Source: Bacteroidota bacterium
Lineage (GTDB): Bacteria; Bacteroidota; Bacteroidia; Chitinophagales; Chitinophagaceae
DNA: 64,000 nucleotides
Direction: 5' to 3'
Assembly (NCBI GenBank): GCA_005798905.1
Contig: SYIK01000011.1
Coordinates: 124,001 to 188,000 of the forward strand
The number at the start of each line of letters is the position of its first letter. The stretch's first letter is position 1. Both the position numbers and the translations under genes were made by a program. The notes beneath the pieces were generated by a model. That model was given only the letters and a program-made list of their open reading frames with translations. It did no database searches and had not been told where the DNA came from. Positions 17,495 to 26,256 of this stretch are shown here, in pieces.

Positions 17495-18439
17495 ATGTTT
17501 CACTCACCCGACATATTAGCTGTTGCTTACAAGCAAAATTTGTTGCAAGACGAATTGGTTGTTTTGCAAGAAAAAGAACGGCTTATTCCGGGTGCAATTC
17601 GCTATAATATAAAACGCTACCATCCGGCAGGTAAATGGAATATGGAAGATTCTGGTATGTTGGTTTATCATTTTGAGAAAACAAAACCACAGCAAAATTA
17701 TTTAGAATTAAAATTTTGCATTTCCGGAAATATATACTGTCGTCAAAAAGACTCGGAATGTGATTTATGTAAACGGAGTAATTCTAAAGTTTGTACGGAA
17801 AAAGTAGAATCTGTGGATGTTTTAAATTTTCAATTTTCGCCAGCACAGTTATCTCAGTTTGTAAAACCAAGAAAAGGGGATGAAGTTTTTTCATCCAATG
17901 TACTTCGATTCGAACATGGAAATTCTTTTGCAAAATTGATTCCAATTTGTGGAAAAATTCGAAATGTTTTAGAATCATTACTAAATAATACCTATTCTGG
18001 TGATTTGGAAAATATTTATATTAATGCACAAACGCAAATGCTGCTACTTTACAGCCTTGATTGTATGTTGGGCGAAAAAGAAATAGATTCAACTGTTATT
18101 TGTAAATTTTTATCAAACGAAGCAGATAGGGAAAAGATTACTCAAGCAAGAGAAATACTAATTGCCAATATTGGCGAACCAATTACGATTAAAGCATTAA
18201 GTAGAAAAGTGGCAATTAATGAATGTTATTTAAAAAAAGGGTTTAAAGAAATGTTTGGAACTACGATTTTTGATTTTTACCAAAACCAACGAATGGAACA
18301 TGCTAAATATTTGTTATATGAAAAAGGGTTAACTGTAACGGACGTTTCTCTATTATTGGGTTATTCTTCAATCTCTCACTTTTCATCTGCGTTTAAAAAA
18401 CATACAGGGCTTAAGCCATGTGAGTTACTCTTAAAATAA
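17495..18439 (+). CDS. AraC-family regulator with N-terminal cysteine cluster
   Basis: A 314-residue transcription regulator. The C-terminal part (about 210-312) has the two helix-turn-helix motifs of AraC/XylS proteins: ITIKALSRKVAINECYLKKGFKEMFG, and VTDVSLLLGYSSISHFSSAFKKHTG with the family signature. The N-terminal sensing region holds a cluster C82-x6-C89-x2-C92-x7-C100, with C75 nearby, which could bind a metal or Fe-S cluster or act as a redox switch. It lies immediately upstream of, and in the same direction as, the cytochrome-like operon, and is its likely regulator. The inducer is unknown. Confidence 0.85.
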   Translation: MFHSPDILAVAYKQNLLQDELVVLQEKERLIPGAIRYNIKRYHPAGKWNMEDSGMLVYHFEKTKPQQNYLELKFCISGNIYCRQKDSECDLCKRSNSKVCTEKVESVDVLNFQFSPAQLSQFVKPRKGDEVFSSNVLRFEHGNSFAKLIPICGKIRNVLESLLNNTYSGDLENIYINAQTQMLLLYSLDCMLGEKEIDSTVICKFLSNEADREKITQAREILIANIGEPITIKALSRKVAINECYLKKGFKEMFGTTIFDFYQNQRMEHAKYLLYEKGLTVTDVSLLLGYSSISHFSSAFKKHTGLKPCELLLK

Positions 18440-18440
18440 T

Positions 18441-18495
18441 TTTTAGTATATATATATATATATATTATTTATCGTAATTTTACGTTATACTAAAA
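18441..18495 (+). promoter_or_regulatory. Control region: inverted repeat around (TA)9 and ArsR-like box
   Basis: A perfect 10-bp inverted repeat, TTTTAGTATA (18441-18450) and TATACTAAAA (18486-18495), encloses a (TA)9 tract at 18447-18464. Next to it ATCGTAATTTTACGTT (18471-18486) matches the palindrome in front of arsR at 14 of 16 positions. It fills the gap between the AraC gene and the first cytochrome-like lipoprotein, so it probably carries the operator and promoter of that operon. The right arm ends nine bases before the ATG. Confidence 0.5.
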
Positions 18496-18504
18496 ATTAG
18501 CTTG

Positions 18505-19206
18505 ATGAAAAAGGTATCATACCCCATTCTACTTGTTTTCATAACTGTATTAGTTTTTGGAATTTTAGCTTGTAAACATGAGCTTTTGTTTGATCCTGGA
18601 CCAGAAATTCCACCAACACCAGCTACAAATGCATGTAGCCCAGATACATCATATTATATCAATGATGTGAAACCAATTATTATATCTAACTGTGCTATGG
18701 CAGGTTGTCACGATAATATTACGGCAGCGGATGGAATTCGTTTAACTACTTATAATTATATCATGTCCACTGTTCGTGCAGGGGATGCTTCGAGAAGTAA
18801 ACTTTATAAATCAATTATAAAAACTAATGATGAAAGAATGCCTCCTGCTCCAATGCCGGCATTAACTGCTGCACAAAAATTATTAATAAAAAAATGGATC
18901 GACCAAGGAGCAAAAAATAATTATTGTGTGGGACGTTGCGATTCAACAGTATTTACATTCGCTGGTGCTATAAAACCATTAATGGATAATAAATGTGTTG
19001 GGTGTCACAATCCGTCAAATTTAGGAGGTAATATTGACTTATCTGCATACACAGGGATTAAGACGGTTGCGTTGAATGGAAAACTTTTAGGATCAATAAA
19101 ACAACAAGCAGGTTATTCTCCTATGCCTCCAGGGGGGAACAAATTATCTGATTGTGAAATTACACAAGTGACCAAATGGATTACAAACGGGACTTTAAAT
19201 AATTAA
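18505..19206 (+). CDS. Cytochrome-c-like lipoprotein with two heme-type motifs
   Basis: A 233-residue predicted lipoprotein: signal peptide with lipobox ILAC (C23). Two related domains follow. The first has CAMAGCH (C63, C68, H69), a C-x4-CH spacing, with MPP at 112. The second has CVGCH (C164, C167, H168), a normal CxxCH heme c motif, followed by MPPG at 207. Each half ends in a KKWIDQG/TKWITNG helix. The pattern fits c-type-cytochrome domains of Bacteroidota and Planctomycetes surface proteins. Heme attachment is inferred. The TTG three bases upstream was not taken as start. First gene of an operon, 2 bp before the next. Confidence 0.78.
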   Translation: MKKVSYPILLVFITVLVFGILACKHELLFDPGPEIPPTPATNACSPDTSYYINDVKPIIISNCAMAGCHDNITAADGIRLTTYNYIMSTVRAGDASRSKLYKSIIKTNDERMPPAPMPALTAAQKLLIKKWIDQGAKNNYCVGRCDSTVFTFAGAIKPLMDNKCVGCHNPSNLGGNIDLSAYTGIKTVALNGKLLGSIKQQAGYSPMPPGGNKLSDCEITQVTKWITNGTLNN

Positions 19207-19208
19207 AT

Positions 19209-19589
19209 ATGCGAAATTTTATATTAGCCATTTTAGCAATGGGTTTTACTGTTATAACAGTTTCTTCTTGTTATTATGATAATGAAGCATTGTTATATGG
19301 AACTTCAAAGCCTTGTACCGATACGGTCGCAACTATTTCTTATGCGCAAAAAATAGTTCCACTTTTTCAACAAAGTTGTTACTCTTGTCATACGAGTGGT
19401 TCTCCAGGCGGAGGGATTGTAATGGGAACTTACACTACCGATAAAGCACTTGTAACTAATGGAAAACTATATGGGTGTATTTCACACGCAAGTGGTTTTT
19501 CTGCTATGCCAAAAAGTGCTGCAAAATTTTCTGTTTGTAATATAGCTGTAATAAAAAAATGGATTGATGCAGGGGCACCTAACAATTAA
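19209..19589 (+). CDS. Cytochrome-c-like lipoprotein, single heme motif
   Basis: A 126-residue predicted lipoprotein with lipobox VSSC (C21). One CYSCH motif (C57, C60, H61) could bind heme c, with a possible distal Met at 100 in SAMPKS. The C-terminal IKKWIDAGAPNN mirrors the repeats of the preceding protein, so the two arose from the same domain. It is 2 bp after that gene and 11 bp before the next. Probably a periplasmic or outer-membrane-anchored electron carrier or ligand-binding protein; partner unknown. Confidence 0.75.
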   Translation: MRNFILAILAMGFTVITVSSCYYDNEALLYGTSKPCTDTVATISYAQKIVPLFQQSCYSCHTSGSPGGGIVMGTYTTDKALVTNGKLYGCISHASGFSAMPKSAAKFSVCNIAVIKKWIDAGAPNN

Positions 19590-19600
19590 AAATTTTTATA

Positions 19601-20047
19601 ATGAGTAGAAAAAAAATCAAATTAATTCTTTTAGCACTTATTTTAGTTGGAGCCATTGTTGCCGTTTATATTTATAAAGAAGTTAATAGAAAGCCAGTGG
19701 ATACAGCATCTACTAAACCAGACTTTGTGAATACTGCCTTGTTTTATTTAGAAGAATTTCAACAATTGGATTCTGTTGCTGGGAAAAAATACAACGATAA
19801 ACTACTACAAGTAGAAGGAATGGTAAAAGAAGTGAGTAAAAATGAACGAGGATTTTATACAGTTTCGCTGGGAGATAGTAGCTCAATGTCTAGTGTTCGT
19901 TGTAGTATTGACAGTGCATCTTCGAACAATGCCAGTGAGCTTATCAAAGGTAGTGTTGTTATAATAAAAGGTATTTGTTCGGGTTATAATGCAGATGAAT
20001 TGTTGGGATCTGATTTAATTTTAGTTCGGTGCTATATCAATAAATAA
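19601..20047 (+). CDS. tRNA_anti-like OB-fold membrane-anchored protein
   Basis: A 148-residue protein with an N-terminal membrane anchor (residues 6-25). A beta-barrel region with LLQVEGMVKEVSKNERGFYTVSLGD and RCSIDS...GSVVIIKGICSGYN is typical of the OB-fold proteins called tRNA_anti-like. In exported Bacteroidota proteins this fold has no proven role and is not a sign of tRNA binding. It sits in the middle of the cytochrome-like operon, suggesting a shared envelope function. Confidence 0.75.
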   Translation: MSRKKIKLILLALILVGAIVAVYIYKEVNRKPVDTASTKPDFVNTALFYLEEFQQLDSVAGKKYNDKLLQVEGMVKEVSKNERGFYTVSLGDSSSMSSVRCSIDSASSNNASELIKGSVVIIKGICSGYNADELLGSDLILVRCYINK

Positions 20048-20082
20048 TTTTCAGAAATTTATTAAAAACTAAAAATCAATAT

Positions 20083-20643
20083 ATGAATACGAAAAAATTA
20101 TTGTTAGTTGTGATGGTGGCATTTAGTCTTCAATCAAACGCACAGCGATTTTTCACAAAAGGTGGAGAAATATTCTTTAATGCAACAAGCCCCGCCTCTC
20201 CCGAAAAAATTGAAGCAGTGAACAAAAGTGTGGTTTGTGTTGTAGATTCTAAAACAGGTGCAATTCAATTTTCTGTATTAATGAAAGGGTTTGAATTTCA
20301 CAGTGCATTAATGCAAGAACATTTCAATGAAAATTATGTGGAGAGTGAAAAATTTCCCAGTGCAGTTTTTAAAGGTCAGATTTCCAACAATGAAATTGTG
20401 AATTATAACAAAGATGGAGTTTACACAGTTAATGTAAAAGGAAAATTGACAATTCATGGAGTAACAAAAGATGTAGAATCGAACGGGAAATTGGCTGTAA
20501 AAGATGGAAAAATAAATGCCAGTGCCGAATTTAATATTGTACTTAAAGATTATAGCATTTCAATTCCTGCGCTTGTGGCAGAGCAAGTTGCAAAAATTGC
20601 TTCAATTAAAGTTGCATGTTCACTAGAACTTTTAAAAAATTGA
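20083..20643 (+). CDS. YceI family periplasmic lipid-binding-like protein
   Basis: A 186-residue exported protein with signal peptide ending near SNAQ (residue 20). The YceI lipocalin-like pattern is seen: GFEFHSALMQEHFNENYVESEKFPSAVFKG, followed by GKLTIHGVTKDV and the terminal VACSLELLKN. YceI proteins bind polyisoprenoid or amphiphilic molecules. In this operon it follows the OB-fold protein by 35 bp and precedes the beta-barrel gene by 13 bp. A carrier role between electron-transfer lipoproteins and an outer-membrane barrel is possible but is inference. Confidence 0.9.
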   Translation: MNTKKLLLVVMVAFSLQSNAQRFFTKGGEIFFNATSPASPEKIEAVNKSVVCVVDSKTGAIQFSVLMKGFEFHSALMQEHFNENYVESEKFPSAVFKGQISNNEIVNYNKDGVYTVNVKGKLTIHGVTKDVESNGKLAVKDGKINASAEFNIVLKDYSISIPALVAEQVAKIASIKVACSLELLKN

Positions 20644-20656
20644 AAATAAAATTAGC

Positions 20657-21556
20657 ATGAAAAAATTAATTGCATTTTTTGGTTTAATGATAAGCTTATT
20701 TTTTTTAAACAATAACTTGTTGGCGCAAGATGACGATTTGCTTAAACTTATTAGTGTTGACAAGCCCAAAAAAGAAATTGTAAAAAACGCATTTAAATCT
20801 TGTCGAGTTATCAATGCTCATTCGATGGAATTTGTTCGTCCAGGAACAATGGATTTTCGAATTCTTCATCGATTCGGATTATTGAATCAAGGGTATAAAA
20901 ATTTGTACGGATTAGATCAAGCAACGATGAGAATGGGGTTTGATTTTGGTATAACAAAGAATTTAATGTTTGGAGTTGGCCGAAGTACCGTTAAAAAGGA
21001 AGTAGATGCGTTCATTAAATATGCGCCTTTTTTGCAAGCGACAGGTGAAAAATCTTTTCCAGTAACATTTGCAATTGTTTCAGGAATTACAATTGATGGA
21101 ATGCCATGGGCCGATCCTATCAGACCAAATTATTTTTCTTCTCGATTGGGATATTATTTTCAAACAATTATTGGCCGAAAAATTTCAGAAGCATTTACTC
21201 TACAAGTTGTGCCAACTCTTGTACATAAAAATTTAGTGGTTGAAACAAATGACGAAAACGATATTTATTCCGTTGGTGTGGGTGGGCGAATGCGTTTATC
21301 AAAAAGAATTTCGGTGAATTGGGATTATTTTTATGTGCTAAATCCATTAACCAATATTTCTTTTCAAAATCCACTCTCACTCGGCTTTGATATTGAAACT
21401 GGTGGTCATGTGTTTCAACTTCATTTTTCCAATGCAGTAGGTATGAATGAACGAGCTTTTATTACTGAAACAGTTGGGAAATGGGGAAAAGGTGAAGTTA
21501 GATTTGGGTTTAATTTATCGCGTGTATTTCAAATAAAAAAGAAGAATTTGGATTAG
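20657..21556 (+). CDS. DUF5777-like outer-membrane beta-barrel protein
   Basis: A 299-residue exported protein with signal peptide (LLAQ near residue 24). The body alternates hydrophobic and polar residues with many aromatic strand ends, as in outer-membrane barrels. Segments such as NAHSMEFVRPGTMDFRILHRFG and the terminal KGEVRFGFNLSRVFQI fit the DUF5777 barrel family often found next to YceI genes in Bacteroidota. Function unknown. It is the last gene of the cytochrome-like operon before a new promoter element. Confidence 0.78.
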   Translation: MKKLIAFFGLMISLFFLNNNLLAQDDDLLKLISVDKPKKEIVKNAFKSCRVINAHSMEFVRPGTMDFRILHRFGLLNQGYKNLYGLDQATMRMGFDFGITKNLMFGVGRSTVKKEVDAFIKYAPFLQATGEKSFPVTFAIVSGITIDGMPWADPIRPNYFSSRLGYYFQTIIGRKISEAFTLQVVPTLVHKNLVVETNDENDIYSVGVGGRMRLSKRISVNWDYFYVLNPLTNISFQNPLSLGFDIETGGHVFQLHFSNAVGMNERAFITETVGKWGKGEVRFGFNLSRVFQIKKKNLD

Positions 21557-21566
21557 CATTGTTCTT

Positions 21567-21574
21567 TACTTTTG
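21567..21574 (+). promoter_or_regulatory. -7 element for the first TonB-dependent receptor
   Basis: TACTTTTG matches TAnnTTTG, with a TTG 16 bases upstream at 21548-21550. It lies inside the longest possible reading frame of the receptor gene, which argues that translation begins downstream at GTG 21592. Confidence 0.5.
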
Positions 21575-21591
21575 TTAATCTAATTTTCTTT

Positions 21592-23787
21592 GTGGGAAAA
21601 AATAAAATAATATTTTTCATAATTGCGCTGCTGTTTTCCGTTTCAACTTTTGGGCAACAAACTATTAGAATCAAAATTCTAAATGCCGCTAATAAAGATT
21701 CGTTACCATCCTCAACTATTTTAATTTTTGGTAAATTGGAAAAATTCATTGCTGATAGCAACGGAATTGTTGAATTGAAAATTAACGGGCAAGAAAAAAT
21801 TAAGGCAATTATTTCTTATGTTGGGTTTAAAGGAAAAACAATAATTTTTAATGCGCCTTTTACGAATCAAATTGTTGAAATATTTCTTGAACTAGAGGAA
21901 GAGTCTGAGGAGGAAGTGATCATTCAATCAACCCGTACCAGTCGAACTATTTACAATACACCAACAAGAGTTGAAACAATTGAGCTGGAAGAAATTGATG
22001 AAAAAACAAATATGCGACCGAATAATGTGTCGATGCTTTTGAATGAAAGCACCGGTATAAAAGTGCAGCAAACTTCCGCAATTAGTGGCAATGCAAGTAT
22101 TCGAATTCAAGGGCTGGATGGGCGTTACACGCAACTTTTAAAAGATGGATTTGCCAACTTTGGCAACTTCGCAAGTGGATTAAGTATTCTTGAGATTCCT
22201 CCGCTGGATTTATATCAAGTGGAAATTATAAAAGGTCCGGCCTCAACTTTATTTGGCGGAGGTGCAATTGCCGGTGTTGTTAATTTCATTTCTAAAACAC
22301 CAAAAGAAAAAACTGAAAACAATATTATTGTTAATCAATCCAATATTGGACAAACAACGGGTGGCTATTTTTTTTCCAAAAGAAATAAAAAAATTGGAAT
22401 TACTTTTTTGGGAATGGTGAGTAATCAAAATTTGTATGATGTAGATAAAGACGATTTTACCGAACTGCCAAAGTCAACAGCAATTACACTGCATCCCAAA
22501 TTGTTTTTTTATATCAATGAAAAAACAACGGTAATTGTTGGGAATGAATTTAGCAAAGGAAAAAGAATTGGCGGCGATGTACAAGTGATAAAAAAAAGAG
22601 GAAACAGTTTGCATCAGTTTTTTGAAGAAAATAATTCCATAAGAAATACAACTTCATTGGAATTACAAAAAAAATTGAGTTCACAAAAATCGTTGACGAT
22701 AAAACAAAGCATTTCCATTTTTGACAGACAAATTGAAATGCCTAATTATTATTTTACTGGTACCAATTATTTTAGTTTTACAGATATTTCTTTTCTTTCT
22801 AATTTTTCAAATCATTCAGTTGTTGCCGGAGGAAATATCTTTTACGATAAGTCTAAAGAAAATGAAAACAGTATTAATGAAAGAGACAATGCCAATTTTA
22901 CTGCAGGGGTTTATATTCAAGATACTTGGGACTTGTCTGAAAAAATGAAACTCGAATCGGGGCTTCGTTTTGATGGAACAACATACACCAACCCTATTTA
23001 TTCAAACTCAGAATTATTTTTATTGCCAAGAATTTCGTTGTTGATAAAATATAATAATCAGCTTTCATCACGTATTGGCGCAGGAATGGGATATAAAGCG
23101 CCAACACTTTTTACAGAACAAACTGAAACCATGCAATATCGAAACATTCTGCAGTTAAATAATAATAAATCAGAGAAAAGCTATGGCGGAACTGCCGATA
23201 TAAATTTGAAATCAAAAATTGGTAATAACATTGCTGTAAGTTTCAATCAACTTTTTTTCTATACAAAGATTGATAGACCATTGTTATTGCAAAACTCTAT
23301 CAATTACCCTGATTGTTTTTATTTTATTAATTCCTATCAACCTGTTGTTAGTCTTGGTTTTGAAACCAATGCAAAGTTTATTTACAAAGATAATTTTAAA
23401 TTATTTTTGGGTTATACATTCACCGATGCAAATGCAAAATATTTGACGGATAATCAGTTTTTGCCATTAGTTCCAAAACATAAATTAAATTCTGCATTGA
23501 TTTATGAAAAACACGAATTTTTAAAAATAGGGTTGGAAGGATATTATACAGGAAAACAATATTTGACCAGTGGATTACAGTCGAACGATTTTTGGGAGTT
23601 TGGTTTTATGGCAGAAAAAATTTGGGAAAAATTTTCAGTGTATATCAATTTCGAAAATTTTACCAACACAAGGCAAAGCAAATACAAACCAGTGGTTAAC
23701 GGGAATCACGCCTTCCCAACTTTTGATGAAATTTGGACACATACCGAAGGGGCTTCTATAAATGCAGGAATCAAACTTCGACTTTGA
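21592..23787 (+). CDS. TonB-dependent receptor with carboxypeptidase-like N-terminal domain
   Basis: An outer-membrane active-transport receptor of about 731 residues. I start at GTG 21592, which gives a clean signal peptide (KNKIIFFIIALLF...FGQQ); a TTG at 21559 would overlap the promoter element. A carboxypeptidase-regulatory-like domain follows (about 20-105). The plug comes next, with TRVETIELEEI and the IRIQGLDGRYTQLLKDG and GPASTLFGGGAIAGVVNFISK signatures. A 22-strand-type barrel ends in ASINAGIKLRL. The transported ligand is unknown; position next to the cytochrome/YceI operon suggests a metal or heme-like cargo. TonB system genes are not nearby. Confidence 0.88.
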   Translation: MGKNKIIFFIIALLFSVSTFGQQTIRIKILNAANKDSLPSSTILIFGKLEKFIADSNGIVELKINGQEKIKAIISYVGFKGKTIIFNAPFTNQIVEIFLELEEESEEEVIIQSTRTSRTIYNTPTRVETIELEEIDEKTNMRPNNVSMLLNESTGIKVQQTSAISGNASIRIQGLDGRYTQLLKDGFANFGNFASGLSILEIPPLDLYQVEIIKGPASTLFGGGAIAGVVNFISKTPKEKTENNIIVNQSNIGQTTGGYFFSKRNKKIGITFLGMVSNQNLYDVDKDDFTELPKSTAITLHPKLFFYINEKTTVIVGNEFSKGKRIGGDVQVIKKRGNSLHQFFEENNSIRNTTSLELQKKLSSQKSLTIKQSISIFDRQIEMPNYYFTGTNYFSFTDISFLSNFSNHSVVAGGNIFYDKSKENENSINERDNANFTAGVYIQDTWDLSEKMKLESGLRFDGTTYTNPIYSNSELFLLPRISLLIKYNNQLSSRIGAGMGYKAPTLFTEQTETMQYRNILQLNNNKSEKSYGGTADINLKSKIGNNIAVSFNQLFFYTKIDRPLLLQNSINYPDCFYFINSYQPVVSLGFETNAKFIYKDNFKLFLGYTFTDANAKYLTDNQFLPLVPKHKLNSALIYEKHEFLKIGLEGYYTGKQYLTSGLQSNDFWEFGFMAEKIWEKFSVYINFENFTNTRQSKYKPVVNGNHAFPTFDEIWTHTEGASINAGIKLRL

Positions 23788-23879
23788 GTGCAATTAATTT
23801 CCCGATTCTATAAATAGTTTTCCTGTTTTCAAAAACAATAGAGTTGTACTAGCACTGAGTTTTGCAATCAAAAAAAAGT

Positions 23880-26093
23880 ATGTTAAAAAATAGTTGTTTA
23901 ATTATTTTAATCCTCGTTCAAAGTTTGTTAATAACTGCACAAGAAAACAGTAAAAATTTTCAACAAGATTCAGTTCTTCCGATACACAAATATTTGCCAG
24001 AAATAACTATTGTAGGTCGTCATAGTATCAGCGATGTTCAACAAATGCCGGAAGTTGTTGGCACAAATATTTATGCTGGTAAAAAAAATGCATTAATTGT
24101 TTTAGATAATGTGCAAGGAAATGTAGTTACCAATACTATGCGGCAAGTGTTGGCAAAAGTGTCGGGAATTCATATTTGGGAAAGTGATCCTAGTGGAATT
24201 CAAATTGGAATTTCTGCGCGTGGACTAAGTCCGAATAGAAGTTGGGAATTTAATGTGCGACAAAATGGGTATGATATTTCAGCAGATCCGTTTGGATATC
24301 CCGAAGCATATTATAATCCGCAATTGCAGGCTGTTCAACGAATTGAAATTGTACGCGGACAAGGTGCTTTGCAGTATGGCCCACAGTTTGGAGGATTGGT
24401 GAATTATATTCTTCGCAATGGAAGTGAGGTTACTAAAAAGTTTGAATTTGAAACGCAACAAACAATTGGCAGCAATGCGTTGTTCAATTCTTACAATGCA
24501 ATTGGTGGTAAAACAAAAAATCTTCATTACTATAGTTTTTTCGATTATAGAAATGGAGATGGTTGGAGGCAGAATAGCCAATATTTTACCAATTCCGGAT
24601 TTGGAACAATGACATACATTATTAATCCGAAATTTTCTTTATCGGTTGAAGTAATGCGTTCGCATATTCGCAGCCAACAGCCCGGTGGGTTAACGGATGC
24701 GCAAGCAACACAACAACCACAACAAAGTTTCCGCAGTCGCAATTGGTTTGATATTGTTTGGACAACTCCGGCAATGATTGCAAATTATAAATTCAACGAA
24801 ACAACACGGTGGAATACAAAACTATTTGCAACAATTGGCGATAGAAATAGTGTTGGTTTTCTTAAAACTAGTTTAATAAATGATACTATCAATTCATTAA
24901 CCAATAACTATAACAATCGTACAATACAGGTTGATAATTATCGCAATTATGGTTTGGAAAGTCGCATTATTACAGAATATAATTTTGGAAGTTTAAGAAA
25001 TACGCTTTCTGGAGGCGTTCGGTTTTATACGGGAACTACGAGTAGAAAGGCGGATGGCATTGGTTCTACAGGAACAAACTATGATTTAACAGTTATTGGA
25101 AATTATCCGAAGGATATTGAATTTGTTTCAAAAAATGCAGCCATATTTATTGAAAATATTTTTCATATCAATGATAAAATACTTTTAATTCCTGGTTTTA
25201 GAATAGAATGGTTGGAAGGTGCAGCATCCGGTAGAAATGGATATGCTGCAAACGGAACTGAAATATTACTTCAACCGATTTCGCGCAGCCGAAAAATATT
25301 TTTAGCAGGAATTGGGGCAGAATATCATGTTAGTTTCAATACAGAATTTTATGGAAACATTACGGAAGCTTATCGACCAATTCAGTTTGCAAACCTTCAA
25401 GCACCGCCAACTACAGATGTGGTTGATCCTAATTTAAAAGATGCCAAAGGGTATAATTTAGACTTCGGATACCGCGGCAAAATAAAAAATTATTTAAAGT
25501 TTGACATCTCTGCTTTTTATTTACAATACAATAATCGTATTGGAACAGTTTCCATAAGTGGCACGCCGTCGTATCGGCTTATTACAAATGTTGGAAATAG
25601 CACCAGCAAAGGATTAGAAGCATTTGCTGAATTTGACCTTGCACGTGCAATTTCTCAAAACAATAAATTGATTCTTACTGTTTTTGGTTCGTATGGTTAT
25701 ACAAATGCGCGATACGAAACTGATTATAAAGATGCTGCTACAAAAGGCAAAAAGGTGGAGAATGCTCCAGAAAATATTTTCCGTGGTGGAATTTCTACTG
25801 GCTATAAAAAATTATTAATAACACTTCAAAGTAGTTTTGTTGGCGAATCATTTAGCGATGCAAACAATATTTTAACGCCAACTGCTAATGGAAATAGTGG
25901 ATTGATTCCATCTTATTTGGTTTCTGATTTTACAGCTTCCTATAAATTTTCAAAAACGATTTCTTTAAAATCAGGAATAAACAATTTGTTTAACGAAAAA
26001 TATTTTACACGAAGAGCCGGTGGATATCCAGGTCCGGGAGTTTTACCTGCCGATGGGAGAACTTTTTTTATAAGCATTGGTGCTAAGTTTTAA
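23880..26093 (+). CDS. TonB-dependent receptor, FecA-like
   Basis: A receptor of about 737 residues with signal peptide MLKNSCLIILILVQSLLITAQ. No carboxypeptidase-like domain precedes the plug. Plug motifs include ISARGLSPNRSWEFNVRQNG and IEIVRGQGALQYGPQFGGLVNYILR. The barrel ends with NNLFNEKYFTRRAGGYPGPGVLPADGRTFFISIGAKF, ending in Phe as expected for barrel assembly. This resembles FecA-type ferric siderophore/citrate receptors. I start at ATG 23880 rather than an upstream TTG that lies in the promoter region. No FecI/FecR pair is adjacent, so surface signalling is not indicated. Confidence 0.87.
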   Translation: MLKNSCLIILILVQSLLITAQENSKNFQQDSVLPIHKYLPEITIVGRHSISDVQQMPEVVGTNIYAGKKNALIVLDNVQGNVVTNTMRQVLAKVSGIHIWESDPSGIQIGISARGLSPNRSWEFNVRQNGYDISADPFGYPEAYYNPQLQAVQRIEIVRGQGALQYGPQFGGLVNYILRNGSEVTKKFEFETQQTIGSNALFNSYNAIGGKTKNLHYYSFFDYRNGDGWRQNSQYFTNSGFGTMTYIINPKFSLSVEVMRSHIRSQQPGGLTDAQATQQPQQSFRSRNWFDIVWTTPAMIANYKFNETTRWNTKLFATIGDRNSVGFLKTSLINDTINSLTNNYNNRTIQVDNYRNYGLESRIITEYNFGSLRNTLSGGVRFYTGTTSRKADGIGSTGTNYDLTVIGNYPKDIEFVSKNAAIFIENIFHINDKILLIPGFRIEWLEGAASGRNGYAANGTEILLQPISRSRKIFLAGIGAEYHVSFNTEFYGNITEAYRPIQFANLQAPPTTDVVDPNLKDAKGYNLDFGYRGKIKNYLKFDISAFYLQYNNRIGTVSISGTPSYRLITNVGNSTSKGLEAFAEFDLARAISQNNKLILTVFGSYGYTNARYETDYKDAATKGKKVENAPENIFRGGISTGYKKLLITLQSSFVGESFSDANNILTPTANGNSGLIPSYLVSDFTASYKFSKTISLKSGINNLFNEKYFTRRAGGYPGPGVLPADGRTFFISIGAKF

Positions 26094-26256
26094 AAGGGTT
26101 TCGTCATTGTTATTACAACATGAATAGATAAAAGGTAGCAATGTAGCTGCAGTTTTACAAATAATATAATTAAGCAAAAGGTAAATATGAAAAAATAGAA
26201 GCCAATTTTTTTATTGGCTAAATCGGTTAGAAAACTAACTATTCAATAGGTAGCAT
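26094..26256. other. Intergenic region upstream of ileS with small hairpins
   Basis: No gene is seen. The stretch contains a 7-bp perfect hairpin AGCCAAT/ATTGGCT at 26200-26219 and GTTAG/CTAAC at 26226-26239. Neither is followed by a T-run on the plus strand. The first would have a T-rich tail on the minus strand, where no gene ends nearby. Confidence 0.4.
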
